Notes: a model not told the origin generated them from the sequence alone. A stretch of DNA of 64,000 nucleotides from Lichenostomus cassidix (GCA_008360975.2 CM039211.1:73637663-73701662), one strand, 5' to 3'; counted from the first letter of the stretch, positions 12,251-26,040 are shown. Made by a program: numbers and translations.

Positions 12251-14633
12251 AATCATTGAGAACAAACATTGAGCACAACTCAATAAACAACAAAATGCAA
12301 GGAAAACTGCCTGCTGGGAATGAACACCAGGTCAATGTAGAAACGTCTAAAGCCACAAAGCACTCTGAGAAATAGAGAAAACACACTTCAGGGTAAAATC
12401 CTGCAGTAGCAAGAGGTTGGCTTGTTGATTAAGTACCAGAATGCAGCATCAGAAAGATCTGATTTTATTTATTAGGTTGTGGTTTTTTATAAACACCAAT
12501 TTTTAATTTTTTCTGCGTGAATGTCACATTAAAAGCAAGGACTTATATCTTTTCATACTCTGGTGAAAAGGAAGACTTTTATGTTGAATTCTCTTAAAAC
12601 GGAGAAGCAATCCCTGAATTTTCAGCAACTAAAAGTCAAAAACACAATCACACTATAGCTTACAGGTCACTTCCATTAGAGGCACCTTACCATATCTTAC
12701 TTATAAAACTAGATTTTTCTAACTTACAAAACATTCTGATAACTAATATAGAACATAGGTGAGATGTGATACTGCACATTATGCACCTAGGAGTATTTAA
12801 AGTAATCAAGTGCACGAGGCAGGAACATTAAATGAGAACTTAAAAATCTTCTTTCATAAGTTACGTGTATTGAACCAATTTTCAGCTAGGCTGACGCCCC
12901 AGAAAACTTTTCCAGCAGAAGAAAAGCCAAACGCTAATCACTGTCCTGGAGGTTACACTGGGGCTGCAGGATTAGTCATCTTTGGAAACCAGTTGTGGTT
13001 GTTCTTATTTTCCTCTCCCACTGCTTTTTCTGATCTGTGGCTGCTGCAGTGGGAGCATTCTCATCAATGTTTTCTCATAAATTCAGCTTACAAACACAAA
13101 ATAACAAAACCACTTAAGAATAGCTTACAGCGCTCACTCCCTACATCCTGCTGCAGAGTGGGGATCCAAAAACTCCTTACACGACTTAAATCAATCCTCT
13201 GGAGGATTGGAATAAAGAGCTGACTAATTCTTCCCCCCAAGCCTCTCTCTGCATTTCTTGGTCAAACAGGCTGTGGTGAGGAAGGGCGACACCAAAATGT
13301 GAGGAGATGTAACAGGTCTGTCAGATGCTCTCAATAGAAGCCGGAAATGAAAAGAACAGAAGGAGCTGTTCTTACAGTGTTATTAATTCTGAAAATCTGG
13401 AATGGTTTGGATCACTTAGATCAGTATGAACAGATCTGGATGCCTTTTTCCAATTTTTCAGGTGTTACACCTTCAGTAAGCAGGTCAGCAACGTTTCCTT
13501 GTCCCTCCACGCAGCTCCTTCCCTCTCCATCCTGTTCCACCCACGCAGGGAGCCAGGCCAGGTCTGCAGGACCCAGCAGCTTGGGGGCACTGCCTCTGCT
13601 GTAATGTGCTTATGACCCTTTACTGGTGGTACTTGGCTCTTTGATGGAGAATCACTGATTTAGATTCAACTGCTGGGCAGCTGAGAGACTATCCAGAACT
13701 ACTTCAGAAGAAGAACCATGAGGATGATGCCTCTAATCACTTATACTGTTAATCAAATATTAAATAGAGATTTTTTTTTTTAAATTAAAAGAAACCAAAT
13801 TTTCCACGCTCATGCTATCCACAGCTGCAGCCCATTAGAATAACAGAAACTCTCAGATATTTTCACTAAGCAGGTCTGCCCTATGGCTCCTGTGCAGAAC
13901 ATCTCTGCAGCACAGAGCTGAGACAATTTGGGATTACTGGAAACAACTCTGGGCGTCACTATATAAAGTTTACCTGGACTCATCACTTTTAAACTAACAT
14001 ACCAGCCCCAGATCAGCAGACCACTCTGCTTCTTATGCACACCATCCCATTAACCAAATTATGTTTCAAGCAAAAGCCTCCTATAAAGCTACAAGTATGT
14101 TGTGAGATTCTTTCATTTTTAACAGCACTATTGATTCTTGGGGTTATTGATTAAAAATTACTGCTGAACTAAAATTTTATATATTTTATGAAGTGGGACA
14201 CTTTGCATCCAGCCTTAAAAGCCTAAAATTTTAAGCCCCTTGTCCTCTGCACTAAAAAAATTAATCTCTTGCTGCTTCTGTTCTTCAGAGTCCTTGACCA
14301 AAATCTGAAATTTTGTTCATCACCACTGTTCATATGTATGTTTGAATCCCTTAACCTCATCCATCTCTGTCTCCAGGAGACAACTGCAAAGATGTCTGCT
14401 CCACTGTTCTTCTTGAGAATCATTTGTTACTCAAGGTTTGCAAAGTTCTTTGAAATATTTTAGTACTGAGGGTACTGCCCAGTTCCCTATAGACAGCCAG
14501 ATCTCTCTCAGGAGACCTATCAGTGTGGTTTAAACATTTAGCTCTCAACTGATATAAAGATGCAGATAATCCTATTTAAAAGGAGAAAAAATAATATACA
14601 TAATATACATTCTGATGCTTCAGAACAGAACAC

Positions 14634-14769
14634 CTGGAACACCTTAATCAAAATTACTGGAACACCTTAATCAAAATTACCAATTGTGACAAGCATTGAT
14701 ACAAGAATTGTACCAATGCTTCAAGCATTCTGACTGGAACACCTTAAAGAAAATTATCAATTGTAACAA
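14634..14769. repeat. Local triplicated unit with an embedded imperfect palindrome
   Basis: The unit ctggaacaccttaatcaaaa occurs at 14634 and 14657 in tandem, and a third copy (ctggaacaccttaaagaaaa) is at 14734. The second and third copies extend into caattgt-acaa. Between them, 14691-14698 (aagcattg) is the exact reverse complement of 14714-14721 (caatgctt), and the inner arms tacaa/ttgta also pair across a gaa loop. Confidence 0.8.
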
Positions 14770-16068
14770 CTCTAGCTGCAGTTAATACTTCCTTTAATTT
14801 GACAAATTGGAAGATGTTTTGAATCAGTAACATATGTTTGTTCTTTTCTAAGTGATTAATTTTCTGTATTTAGGCAATAATTACCCATTTTACTAAGCTG
14901 CTTTCACAAGTCTAAGTTCATGTAATGCTGTTTGGGAAATCAAAAGACATACCAGTGCATCACCTAGATGGAGAAACCCAGGAATACCTGCAGGGCACTT
15001 CCTGCTGCCAGTGGCAGTGATTTAAGGGAGCTGCTTGAGAGGTGGTGTCCTGCACCCAGGGAATTCAGATACTGCAGAGGGGCTGGACCTCAGCAAGGTT
15101 TTCTAGTCTAAGGATAAAACTGTCTGACATGAGCCTAAATCCTTTCTTCTCCCAGCTATAAGCTGTTTCAGTATATTCAGCCTGCCACGAATTTTGTTAG
15201 CGTTCTCCTGAGCTCTGCAGGCAAGCTATGGCATTTTTCTCCTTTTACTCCCAAAACAATAGCTTATTTACATACTTCCCAAAGAATAAGACACCCTCCC
15301 AATGCTGATTAAATGCCAGACGTTACGTAGGAACGCAAAACCCCCGGACTCTGAACATACTGCTACAATGGAAATGTGTGAAAGTAATTTTGTTCCAGTT
15401 TCGTCTCGTGGGAATGTAGGCTCATAAGCATCCAATTAAAAATAATTCTGACTGATCAAGATGTGTTTTAGCTTTACATGCTAATGTGGTAGAATGTCTC
15501 TGGAACATGCCTGTGATAGATTTTTACCAGGGTGGGAGGAATAAAGATTATCATAGAGAAAGAACATCACTCTTTCAGTTTTTCCCCCTTCAATTTTGTT
15601 TTTTGTACATGAGAATGTTGGGTTTTGGCAACTTGGGCTGTTTTGTACTATTTTGGTCAAATCACCTGGGGAACTTGTGGAGATATAATTTTTAATGGGA
15701 AAATTCCAAATCAAAATGCAACCTTTTCAAGAAATTTGTAAGGCAAACAAATCAACAAAATCCTGCAGGGCAATCTGCCTATAACTTCCATTTTTTATGC
15801 CAAAAGAAGCCACTTTGATCCGCTCAGCTGACACAAGACATAGGAATTCCCTCTGCTACTTCCTCCTTCAGGTCCAAAAGCTTTGGCTGGATTTGGACAT
15901 ATCTTTTAGGAGAGCATCCAAACTCATTTAAAGACTCCAATCTAGGGAAATCCAAAGCCCTTGTTAAATTATTCCAGTGACTCACACACCATGTTAAAAA
16001 AAGATGGACCAGTCTCAGCTGGGTTTGCTCTCCAGCTACTGGAGTACATTGTGCTTTTGCACAGGACC

Positions 16069-16287
16069 ACAGAATCTCCTGAGCTAGAAGGGACCCACAG
16101 GACCATGGAGTGCAGCTCCTGGCTCTGCACAGACATCCCAACAATCCCTCCCTGTGCCTGTTTTCCAAACACCCCTGGAGCTCTGCCAGCCTCAGCTGTG
16201 CCCATTTCCTGGGGAGCCTGGGCAGTGTCCAGCATCCTCTGGGGGAAGAACCTTTCCCTGATATCCAACCTAACCCTCCCCTGACAT
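16069..16287 (-). mobile_element. CR1 LINE fragment, inverted
   Basis: It starts cacagaatctcctgagctag and aagggacccacaggaccat, then tggctctgcacagacatccc, and reaches cctgatatccaacctaaccc. The orientation and order are those of an inverted CR1 3' end. Confidence 0.8.
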
Positions 16288-18163
16288 ACCTTATTAAAGA
16301 ACCCCTTATTGAAGGATTTATTTACCCTCAATCTTCCAAATAATTTAAGGAGTAAACTCGTAAAAATGCCATAGAGTACTTCTGATTTCTTTCAAAGTCA
16401 ACCTGGACCTTTTATCTAGTAGCATGATCTATGTGCATGGAACTCCACCAGCTTTATGAAAATATACCTTGCTTTCATCAAGTTTAGACAATTATATTTT
16501 CATATCAGCAATCTCTCCCCTTCACTGATCACTCCTCCTCTAAAAACTATTTTTGATGCTTAATTTTCAATAGAGCAGGACTTAACAAATCAGTGCAGAG
16601 GGTTTCCACTAGACATGCACACACTTGATAAGCATCCAGTTAAACTATATTTGAGACCTGCAAGCCAGGGAATTCTTCACCCAATGAATACCCACAGCAT
16701 TGATTTTTTTTATCTCACTGGTTTCTTGATCATTATGCTGTGCAGTACAAAGATGAATAATCACTAATAGAATTATTTATAAACAATTCTGCTCTGCCAA
16801 GTCACTCAATGTTGAGTGTAAAGTGATTCTTCCATAATAAACAACTCTAAGCCTTCAATAAAATTACAAGCAGCTGACTAAAAATCACAATCACAAAGCA
16901 GTAAGAAATTATATTCTTTCAACAGACCTTTGACCTTTTTTCTTTTTTTTTGTAATTCTATTTTTTCTCCTAAAGAAAAATTATTACATGAACTGGATTT
17001 TGGGGAAATGTTGCTCCACACCAACACAGCATCCAATAACAAGCCTCATCTCCTGACCTGTGCCAACAGCTCTGAAACTGAGTCCCCACAAACCATCTTC
17101 CATGGAAGCTCAGAAAACAGAGTTTCCAAAGAAATTTACAGGCCCCTGTAGAGAAATCTCAGCATATGGTTATTAACAAACCAGCCTGAATCCTTGAAGA
17201 AATAGTAATGCAGTCTGATTGTCTTTTTTCCCTTTGTCAGTTTTCACTTGTTCTTACTTCTATTCACTTCTTAAATGACTTAATTAAATTCTGTCAGCTG
17301 CTTCATGGTGTGCCTAAGATTAAAGTTCAAAACACATCATAACCACTGAAATCTATGACTATTGGTTGACTATTACAGCAACTCACAGCCCTGGGCAGGC
17401 ATTGAAAATAAAAAGGAAAACTGTGCATATTAAACTCCACAGGAAAAAGACCACCTTCGAGACTTTAGGTTAAAGTGGTAATGGCAGCAGTTAGAATTTA
17501 TCAATGGCACAGGTTATCCTAATAAGACAAAAAAAATGTTAATTGTCACAAAAATATACCATTTCCAACTCTGACATTAAAGGCTGGAGAAATTGTGCCA
17601 TATGTTTTATTAATAAGAACAATTTCCCAACCCACCCATAAGGATGCTCTCTGATAATGCAGTGACATTGCAATCCCTGAATGGTACCAATCCTGTTCTC
17701 ATCAGCCTCTCTGCTTGGCAGGATGCTGAGCAGAGATCACTGTTTGGGGGAACAGAAAGGAAAAAGAGAAGAAGACCCACAGATCATTGGGCAAATGCCA
17801 GCTTTAGAAGCAAAATGCAGATTCTTATTAAAATATCCTGCACAAAAATAATGGGTTTAGTCATTACTGTCCAAAAAAAACCCCAAATTTATTTTTTCTT
17901 GAAAAGTGCTTAAATCTACCATTTTTATATCTATTGGAGAAATGAATTTTTCTTTGGGGAAAAATATTTTAAACTATGCTATCTACCATTCCAAAAATAG
18001 TTTTCTTCAGTGATAAATGAAGTGAAGCTGGTTCTTGCCTGTGACATATCCAGATTCTGCCATTGTCATTACTCTACTTCTAATCCTATGACAAATGTGC
18101 AGCCATTCATAAAAGCTGACAGGTTAAGCTCACAGAGAAGTAAGGATCAATGTCTGTCCTATT

Positions 18164-18295
18164 CCTGGAAGTGTTCCAGGCCAGGTTGGACAGGGCTTGG
18201 AGCAACCTGGGATAGTGGAAGGTGTCCCTGCCCATGGCAGGGGGTGGAATGGAATGGTCTTTAGGGTCCCTTCCAACCCAAACCATTTAATGACT
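18164..18295 (+). mobile_element. Young-subfamily CR1 LINE, short 3' piece
   Basis: It runs from ggaagtgttccaggccaggt through ggacagggcttggagcaacc and gatagtggaaggtgtccctg to aacccaaaccatttaatgac. Only about 130 bp was retained. Confidence 0.9.
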
Positions 18296-19835
18296 AAGCA
18301 ATGCTGATGTACTGAATATTTTACTTGCACTAACTTAGGGAGAGTTTTTTACACAAACTATCTAAAAACTCAATACCAACAAATGCTTAGGATTATCAGA
18401 CAAAAAGAATTCACATCTGTCAAGCTCCATTTGAAAGACTATGAATGGATGCAAATCTCCCTATAGCATTAATCCATGCAAAAACCATTTAAGGTTCAAT
18501 AATAAACATGTTTGCCTCATGTTTTTCCCCAGCTTCCCTTCCCTCTGACAGTCAAAGAAAGTATGTCAGAGTTGCAAATGTTTTAGCTGTTTTGGAGGAT
18601 GATACCTTGACACCTTTCCTGCAGTGTCAGGTCAGTAATCCATAACAGGACAAAGGACTGGGATCCAGGCCCTATGCCCCAGCACAGCTCACACTCCAAG
18701 AAAAAGGAACTGGCAACTGGATAATGAATTCAAATTGGCTTTAAGCAGCACTTCAGCATCAGGTTGCAGCAACGAACCATTTCGGGTAATTAGCAGCATT
18801 TCTCAAAGCTAACCTCCAAGGCCCTGATCCTGCTAAAGTGGAACATTCTTAAATGAATGTAATTGTATATTTCCATTGACTCTGATGACATGGGAGAAAG
18901 AGGGCTACAAAGCTGATTCTCCATACACTTCAGACAATGTGCCGGAACACTTCCAAAAAGGAGTACTATAATCTTAGGAAATACATTTTGCTGTTTAAAC
19001 AAACCTAGCATTAAGTAATAAAAGATAAGCAAAATGGGTAAACTGAATGTCAATTTGATATGGTATTTCTTTGTCTTTTATATCTGCGCAAAACCTCCCT
19101 AATTTGAATTAATCCATAATAAATTTTACCTCTACTACTTTAAGATATATTTACCCAATTTACAAGGCTCAGCAAAGCTGTATTTCCTTTCACACACAGC
19201 ATCAAGCTCACTATGAAACTAAAACTGTCCATAATTTGTTCAGCATCCCAGAACTAATCATTGCTTGTTAGCTGCCTCTTTGCTAGTACATCCACTAAGC
19301 CAGTCTGCCTTCAAAAGCAATTTTCCTGAGCTTGACTGCAACCCAAAGAGGTTTAAAACTAAAACGGAACACACATGAGCATTAAAACATCACACAATGA
19401 ATATTCAATGCAATAGGAAACAGTAAGACTGGCAGAACATATCTCACATCACAAAGCACAGTTACTGCAATAAACAATATATGGCACAGTTACAACAGAA
19501 TTATTAGATATTAGGAATTTCACATCAGAAACCCAGGCTCAATATTTATGTTATGCTAATGCTGTGCATAATAAAATGGGTATTGTATCCATTATGTTTC
19601 TAGAATTTGCAAGAGACCGAAAGCAACACTGGCACTAAATCCCCATGAATGCTGCCAGAAGAACTGGTGCTGTGGGCTTGCTCCCTGTGGGATACCAAAA
19701 TATGTGCTGTCTTGCATTCCCTCTTCCCTGCTTTAACCACTGTTGTCTGTCCAGTAAGTGTGGGGCGTGGTGTGCCTGTGTGACATGTCACCACCAGGAT
19801 CTTACACATGTCCATGGCATATTGAAAACCTTAGA

Positions 19836-20388
19836 AACACAAAATGGTTTAGGCTTGAAGGCACCTTAAGGACCAAGTATTTCCACACCACTTTACACTA
19901 TCCCAGGCTGCTCCAAGCCCTGTCCAGCCTGGCCTTGGACACTGCCAGGGATCCAGGGGCAGCCACAGCTTCTCTGGGCATCCTGTGCCAGGGCCTCACC
20001 ACCCTCACAGCCAGCAATTCCTTCCCAAGATCCCATCTCTCCCTGCCCTCTGGCACTGGGAAGCCATTCCCTGGGTCCTGTCCCTCCATGCCTTGTCCCC
20101 AGTCCCTCTGCAGCTCTCCTGGAGCCCCTTTAGGCCCTGGCAGGAGCTCTGAGCTCTCCCTGGAGCTTCTCTTGTCCAGCTGAACACCCCCAGCTCTCCC
20201 AGCCTGGCTCCAGAGCAGAGTTGCTCCAGCCCTGGCAGCATCTCCGTGCCTCCTCTGGCCTGGCTGCAGCAGCTCCAGCTCCTTGTGCTGTTGTTCCCAG
20301 GGCTGGGGCAGCTCTGCAGCTGAGCTCTCACCTGAGCATAGGGGCACAGGGGCAGAATCTTCCCCTCCCTGCTGCCCACACTGCTTTT
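19836..20388 (-). mobile_element. Young-subfamily CR1 LINE, long copy, inverted
   Basis: From acacaaaatggtttaggctt through the standard subfamily blocks to tcccctccctgctgcccaca. It is about 550 bp, one of the longer copies. Open frames of 141, 185 and 129 codons across it are repeat readings. Confidence 0.93.
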
Positions 20389-22013
20389 GAACATGTTTCA
20401 TCCAAACATTAATATATTTGCACATTAAGTGTACCAAAATAGTAATGAAAACCATAATTCCTTGATAAGTACAAAGTCAGGGAACACCATCTGTGGGTAT
20501 CAGAGCATCATTAAAGAGCTGCTGCTCAGGGCTAAGTTTTATATTCTTTGCCAGGAGCACTGGATGGGAGGGTGGTGATTTATAAACCGCTGTAATTAAT
20601 TATCCTCTGCCTTCAGTAATTTATAAATTCCATCTCTTCTCTAAGCAGGCTAATCATAAAATAAAACACTGCAGTACTCAATACAGGATGGATGCATGGA
20701 TTCACACAAAAAACTTTTGACACCTCCATTATGCTCTTGTATTTGATGCTACTTATAGACCCAGACATGAAAGTTACCTGAGCATACAACTTTCCTAATC
20801 ATCCAGTACCAAAACGACAATAGAGCATCAGCCATTAAAAACGGCTACCTCTGTATTTTTCCAGCAGCAATTTCTATTTCAAATCCTCTGTTCTCCTTTC
20901 TCAGAAAAAGAAAACCTGCAATGAAAATCTGCGATTTTGCAATCTTCCAGATTGATGTATTCTAATATATCTCAACTGATGTGTAAGTCCCATTTGAGTA
21001 AGAGATAGTAGTAAAAAATTTCTCTGTCAGTTTTGGTACAAGGAATAACTAGATGAACTTTTTTGCTCTAAAACCTTCCCAAGCTTATTACATGAAAACA
21101 CATATAGTATTTTCAGTGCTTATTTTCATCCATAGAACACCTGAAAGATGCAATATCCTCGGAGAGCATTTAGTCTCCCAAGGATGATTTTGTTAACTTA
21201 ATGTGCAGTGCTGTCACTGTACAGAATTACCAAAATTTCACGGCAACAAGCTGGGAGAATTACACCATTTCTTTTACATTTTCAGGATATCATTCCTACA
21301 TGCAAAACATAACATCTTACAGAAGATTTTAGTGTGGACTGCCCCTATTATTAGTATTCATTTTTAAATAAGCCTTTGAAATTGCAGGCTTTTGACTACT
21401 TTAATACCATATTCCTGTTCCAAATTAATCTGGAGAATGCCCCTGGGACAGCTAGATTTTCATCTCCTGTTGAGATCTTCAGAGTAATTCTCCATCATTA
21501 TGTACTACTATAAAATTTTTTCTTTTGTACAAAAAGAGCTATTTCAGCTTGCATGCCGTATTTTCTTCCCTTGACAATCAAGCTGGTTTTACTTATGTCT
21601 ACTGTGTGGTCTCTTGCTATTGTATGCTGGCTTAGCTGGGAAGTTGCGTTTCCACCCTGGATGCTTTCCATGTTCTGATCAATTTTGTCACGCAATTTTT
21701 TCCTTGTTTTCCCAAAGCTTTTAGGATCTTGGTTAATACATTTAATTATCCACAGCATCGACAATGAAATAGTAAAACTTAAAATTTTACTTGGAGTAAA
21801 CAGTTAAGAGAAATCCTTTGGATTTGGCCAGTAGGACTTACTTTTAAACTCACCCTTTTTACAGTTTCTGTAGAGAATCTGTAATTCTGTATCACAAACA
21901 AGGATTGTATGTTGTCATTTGGGGCTGATGGATTCTCATCATTCTATATGATTAAAATTGATCAGATACAAAAAAACTGGGGATCCTTCTTTATTGTCAG
22001 TCTCTGCTCCCAA

Positions 22014-22283
22014 GTAACAACTGACAGAAGAGGAAATGGACTCAGCTTGTGTCAGGGGAGGTTTAGGTTGGATATTGGGAAAAATTTATTAACCCCAAGG
22101 GTGGCCAGGTACTGGCACAGGATGCCCAGGGCAGTGGTGGAGTCCCCACCCCTGGAGGGCTTTAAAAGCCGTGTGGATGTGGCACTTAGGGATGTGAGTC
22201 AGGGGTGGACTTGGCAGTGGCTGGGAGATGCTTGGACTCGATGAACTTGGAGGGCTTTTCCAGCATAAACAATTCCGTGATTA
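22014..22283 (+). mobile_element. CR1 LINE 3' region, older subfamily
   Basis: Landmarks are ggaggtttaggttggatatt, gtactggcacaggatgccca, ggagtccccacccctggagg and cgtgtggatgtggcacttag, then the tail aacaattccgtgatta. Confidence 0.85.
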
Positions 22284-22771
22284 ACTGCCATAAAAATTTC
22301 CTGGACTTGAGGGAAAAGCTCTATCTAATTTTCATTCTTGAAAAGCAATTTATATAGACAATATTACAAATAGAACAATGGGTGTCAAGGAAGTATTAGA
22401 CACTTGCATGTACGACAACTTAAATCTCCGCACTAATTCCAAACAAACTATGCAACTACAATGGAAGTTTTGTGAATCACAGCTCATGTTCTTATGTCAA
22501 AGGCTTTGGAAATGGATTAAAATACTTTATCATAAAAAGCATTTAAATTTTCCAAAGGCCAAAGAATTTGTATTCTAAATTCAAAAAGACAAACCCAAAC
22601 CATCATTAGACTCCAATTTCTAACACACTTTTTAGAATAAACATCAAGGATGCCATAAAGACACAAACCATCCCATCAGAAATTAAAATGATTCATCAGT
22701 TAACTGAAAACATGCACAGATCAGTCACAGGGCATGCAGCATGCAGTAAATGGAGAGCAGAGGTTAATAAC

Positions 22772-22936
22772 CTGGAAGCATAGGATCTGAGAATGTGAGA
22801 ACAAGTAAAAGACAAGAGTTCCTCTCCATTGTCACTGAGGGTCGAGAAGCAATGCTGCAGCGTAGAGCAGTGGGAGTGGGGGAAATACAGTTTGTCCAAG
22901 ACATACACATATCTCCGCAAGTGGCGGCAGGTATAA
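22772..22936 (-). other. Candidate alternative (cassette) exon in DYM intron 13
   Basis: On the DYM strand a pyrimidine-rich tract of about 40 nt (22980-22939, ending cttgtctttcag) precedes 165 nt that end TTCCAG|gttatt. The tract is the best acceptor-like signal I noticed in intron 13. Exon 13 stops two bases into a codon; joined here, the frame continues S-YTCRHLRRYVYVLDKLYF through to CSHILRSYAS with no stop. It ends again two bases into a codon, so inclusion would add 55 residues and keep the downstream frame. The stretch holds four CpGs and is about half G+C in an AT-rich intron. Against it: the donor is weak (gttatt), and I do not recognise the peptide from dymeclin or any other family. 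If the donor is not used, the frame reads on to a stop at 22696, giving an alternative terminal exon. This is an inference only. Confidence 0.35.
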
Positions 22937-23892
22937 CTGAAAGACAAGGGTAGAGGGAGACAAAACAGAAAAAAGAGGTGTTTTCCTTTAAGAAAGCTAA
23001 TTCATGGTTTAACATCCCTAGCTTTTGTGCCAAGAGTCAATGGGAGATGCCAAGGAAGCAATGGAGCGGTTTGACATAAAACAACAGTTTCAAGAAACAG
23101 AGGGATCTGTTTGCCCCTGTGCCCACACACTGGTTCTGTCACTGCTGCACAGGGAACTCGGCAAGGCTCACACATTGGACTCGAGAATTTGGGCTTCTTT
23201 GGGGTGTGTGTCATATCCCCCTCCCCCCTTCCCTTTTATTTTGCTCAATATCATCTTAAGAAAAGTTTTAACCCTCTCTCAACATGCCCAAAAATTATAA
23301 ATGCAGGAGACTGGCCCCTAGTTTTCAAAGGCTACCCTTAAATAAAACTGAGAATGTTCAGAAAATTTAACTGTCTTTCATGAAAACTGACACTTGACTT
23401 TAAGGAAAAAAATCACACAGAATTACTGATCAGTGTGAACTGCTCTTGCAGCCTGGGATTTCAGCGGTAGAGTATTCCTATATTTAATTCTAGTTCCTCA
23501 AACATGATGCTTAATCATAACAGAGTTACTCAATTAAGAGCTGGTCAGCTTTTCCATGAAAAACTACAGTCACTTCCATGAAGTAACTATAGAGCACATA
23601 ATAAAACATTTAAAATTCATATTAAGCAAGCCTAGATGCATCTGAGTAAGAGATATATTGCCCATGCCTATACCCAGAATATCCTCCCACTCATAATGGA
23701 AAGGAAAATAAATTCATTAGAGTAGTTCACCTGCAACAAACTGCATCACTGGTAAACTCTGAAGCACATAGAAAATATAACCTCAACTACCTTTTATTAT
23801 AGGGTTTGTATAGAAAATACTTCACTGCATAATGGTGCACAGCCCAGGGTGCGCCAAGTGTGATGATGTGATGATGTGATTCAGTGATTCTA

Positions 23893-23947
23893 CAGCTGGA
23901 CTTGGTAATCCTGGAGGTCTTTTCCAACCTAAATGATTCTGTGATTA
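23893..23947 (+). mobile_element. CR1 LINE extreme 3' end
   Basis: About 55 bp: agctggacttggtaatcctg, gaggtcttttccaacctaaa and the tail tgattctgtgatta. It is preceded by a short gatgatgtgat duplication. Confidence 0.75.
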
Positions 23948-24945
23948 TAAGTCATCCACAAAGTGCTTTAAGCAACCTAATATATTGTGAGATAAAAAAG
24001 TCATCTCATGATGGTCCTACCAGGCTCTGCTGTCCTCACTGCAGGCAGGGGACATGGCTATCTCCAGGACAGACATAGCCATGGAGCGCTGAACTGGGAA
24101 GGTTTCCAACAGAGATTTATGAAACTAAGTCTCTTTTGCTGACTTTGGCAACAAACACCTGAAGTCTAGGCTCCAGCATTCTCACCAAATCAAAAAACCC
24201 CATTGTTTCATGGCTTCATAGGCAGAAAATTGGCCAAGGGGTTATGCACCCAACCACCTGCATTTCACAGTGTCTCTCTAAATCCCTACCTGACACAGTC
24301 ACATGTGGCTGGAACACTCCTTCCTGAGACAAAATCATCTGTGCACCTTGGGCAAAGAACAGGACAGAAAAGTGTGCCACCAACAGCTGATGTGTGCAAT
24401 CAGTGGGGCTCTAAGCCCAAGGCTGTATCAAAACTAACATCTCCCACCGCTTTGCTTTAAACAATGCTCGCTGCTGGGCTGAATCAGTCCTACCCTTGCT
24501 CTGCAAGTTGAGGAACACAAAATCCCTTCTGGCATTTCAATTGCAGATATAATAATTTTCAGGAGAGGTAGTAGCTTCAAGGAAGCAACTTCCTAAGTGT
24601 TCATGCCTTTTCTGCTTCCCTGACCACAGCATGTTCTGAGCAACAGAGGCTATTCTATTCACTCCACAGGCCAGGGACAGAGAAGATAAAGAATTTAAAG
24701 GATCCCATACTGAGGAAAACCCTCAACCCACAAGCCTCTCCTTCCAGCTACCTAGTAAGGCCATGTAATTTTTTCCAAAACCAGATTAAAGAGTATATAT
24801 TAGAATGATGATGCTTAGAAGATTGAAATGGTATTATGTCCATTGTTACCATTTACTGTATTTAACCAAGCTTGTTACTAGAAACCTCCTTCCAGCCATC
24901 TAATCTTGTTAGATTTATCAAGAAATTGAAAGGACCTTCCACTAT

Positions 24946-25346
24946 AGAATCACAGAATGGTTTGGATTGGAAGGACCTTAAAGCTCATCCAGTGCCACCC
25001 CCTGCCATGGCAGGGACACCTTCCACTATCCCAGGCTGCTCCAAGCCCCAATGTCCAGCCTGGCCTTGGACACTGCCAGGGATCCAGGGGCAGCCACAGC
25101 TTCTCTGGGCACCCTGTGCCAGGGCCTCACCACCCTCACAGACAGCAATTCCTTCCCAATATCCCATCTCTCCCTGCCCTCTGGCACTGGGAAGCCATTC
25201 CCTGTGTCCTGTCCCTCCATGCCTTGTCCCCAGTCCCTCTGCAGCTCTCCTGGAGCCCCTTTAGGCCCTGGCAGGAGCTCTGAGCTCTCCCTGGAGCTTC
25301 TCTTGTCCAGCTGAACACCCCCAGCTCTCCCAGCCTGGCTCCACAG
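24946..25346 (-). mobile_element. Young-subfamily CR1 LINE, inverted
   Basis: It starts atagaatcacagaatggttt and runs through the full subfamily 3' UTR to cccagctctcccagcctggc, where it is truncated. Well preserved. Confidence 0.93.
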
Positions 25347-26035
25347 GTTAAGTGATATCACTGTCTTTGACCCCTGTCAACGTTCTCCATAGATGGGAAG
25401 AAGAAGACTTGATCCCCTAATCACCATCGTCATATTTAGGCTGAAATGACCAACTGGATGAAGCCACAGCATGCGGTGGGAGTAAGAGGAGAAGTTTCCC
25501 CAAAATGTCACCCAGAGGTTCTGTGCCCTGTGCAGACACACACAGGTGACACAGTGCCAGCAGCACTGCCCTCCATAGGCCATTCTTATTTTCAAAGCTG
25601 AACTTGGTCACTGAAAAGTCTGATGTTAAACTCACACCAAGAGCAATGCAATCCCTCAACTCCACGGCTTTTCACAGCCACTTTGACTAGCAGAACTTAC
25701 ACCACATTGAAGACTTAGCATCTCTGTTATTAAATTCTCTGAAGTAAACCAGGATAAAATCAAGGCTTAAGAGCAGAGTTCCTTTAAGTCAATGCATGTT
25801 AAGAGACATTGACACCAAATTTTCACTGACTGCTTGTGAGTTTGAAATCAGCCTATTTGATCCACCAGAAATGAGGTTTTCAGCTACATCCACTTTTATA
25901 TGTGACTGAAATTTTTGTTTTCTGCATGGTTTATGGGGCACATTTCTTTTACTTAACAGCAAAAGGTGATCTTCAACTACAAGGTAGTACTGAAATTTTT
26001 GACAAAACACTACTGCAAAAAATAAAGACCATCAT

Positions 26036-26040
26036 ATGTG

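Noticed and set aside
12810..13223. 137-codon plus-strand open frame in non-repeat DNA
   Set aside because: A frame of this length is expected a few times by chance in 64 kb. It has no recognisable domain, and nothing around it suggests a promoter or splice structure.
19898..20455. 185-codon minus-strand open frame, with similar ones near 6854-7418, 10785-11249 and 37774-38179
   Set aside because: These share the same repeat-encoded peptide because they are copies of one CR1 3' region. They do not encode the reverse transcriptase.
22764..23033. 89-codon minus frame over the candidate cassette exon
   Set aside because: It is out of phase with DYM exon 13 and extends through the pyrimidine tract. 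Only the other frame matches the splice phases.
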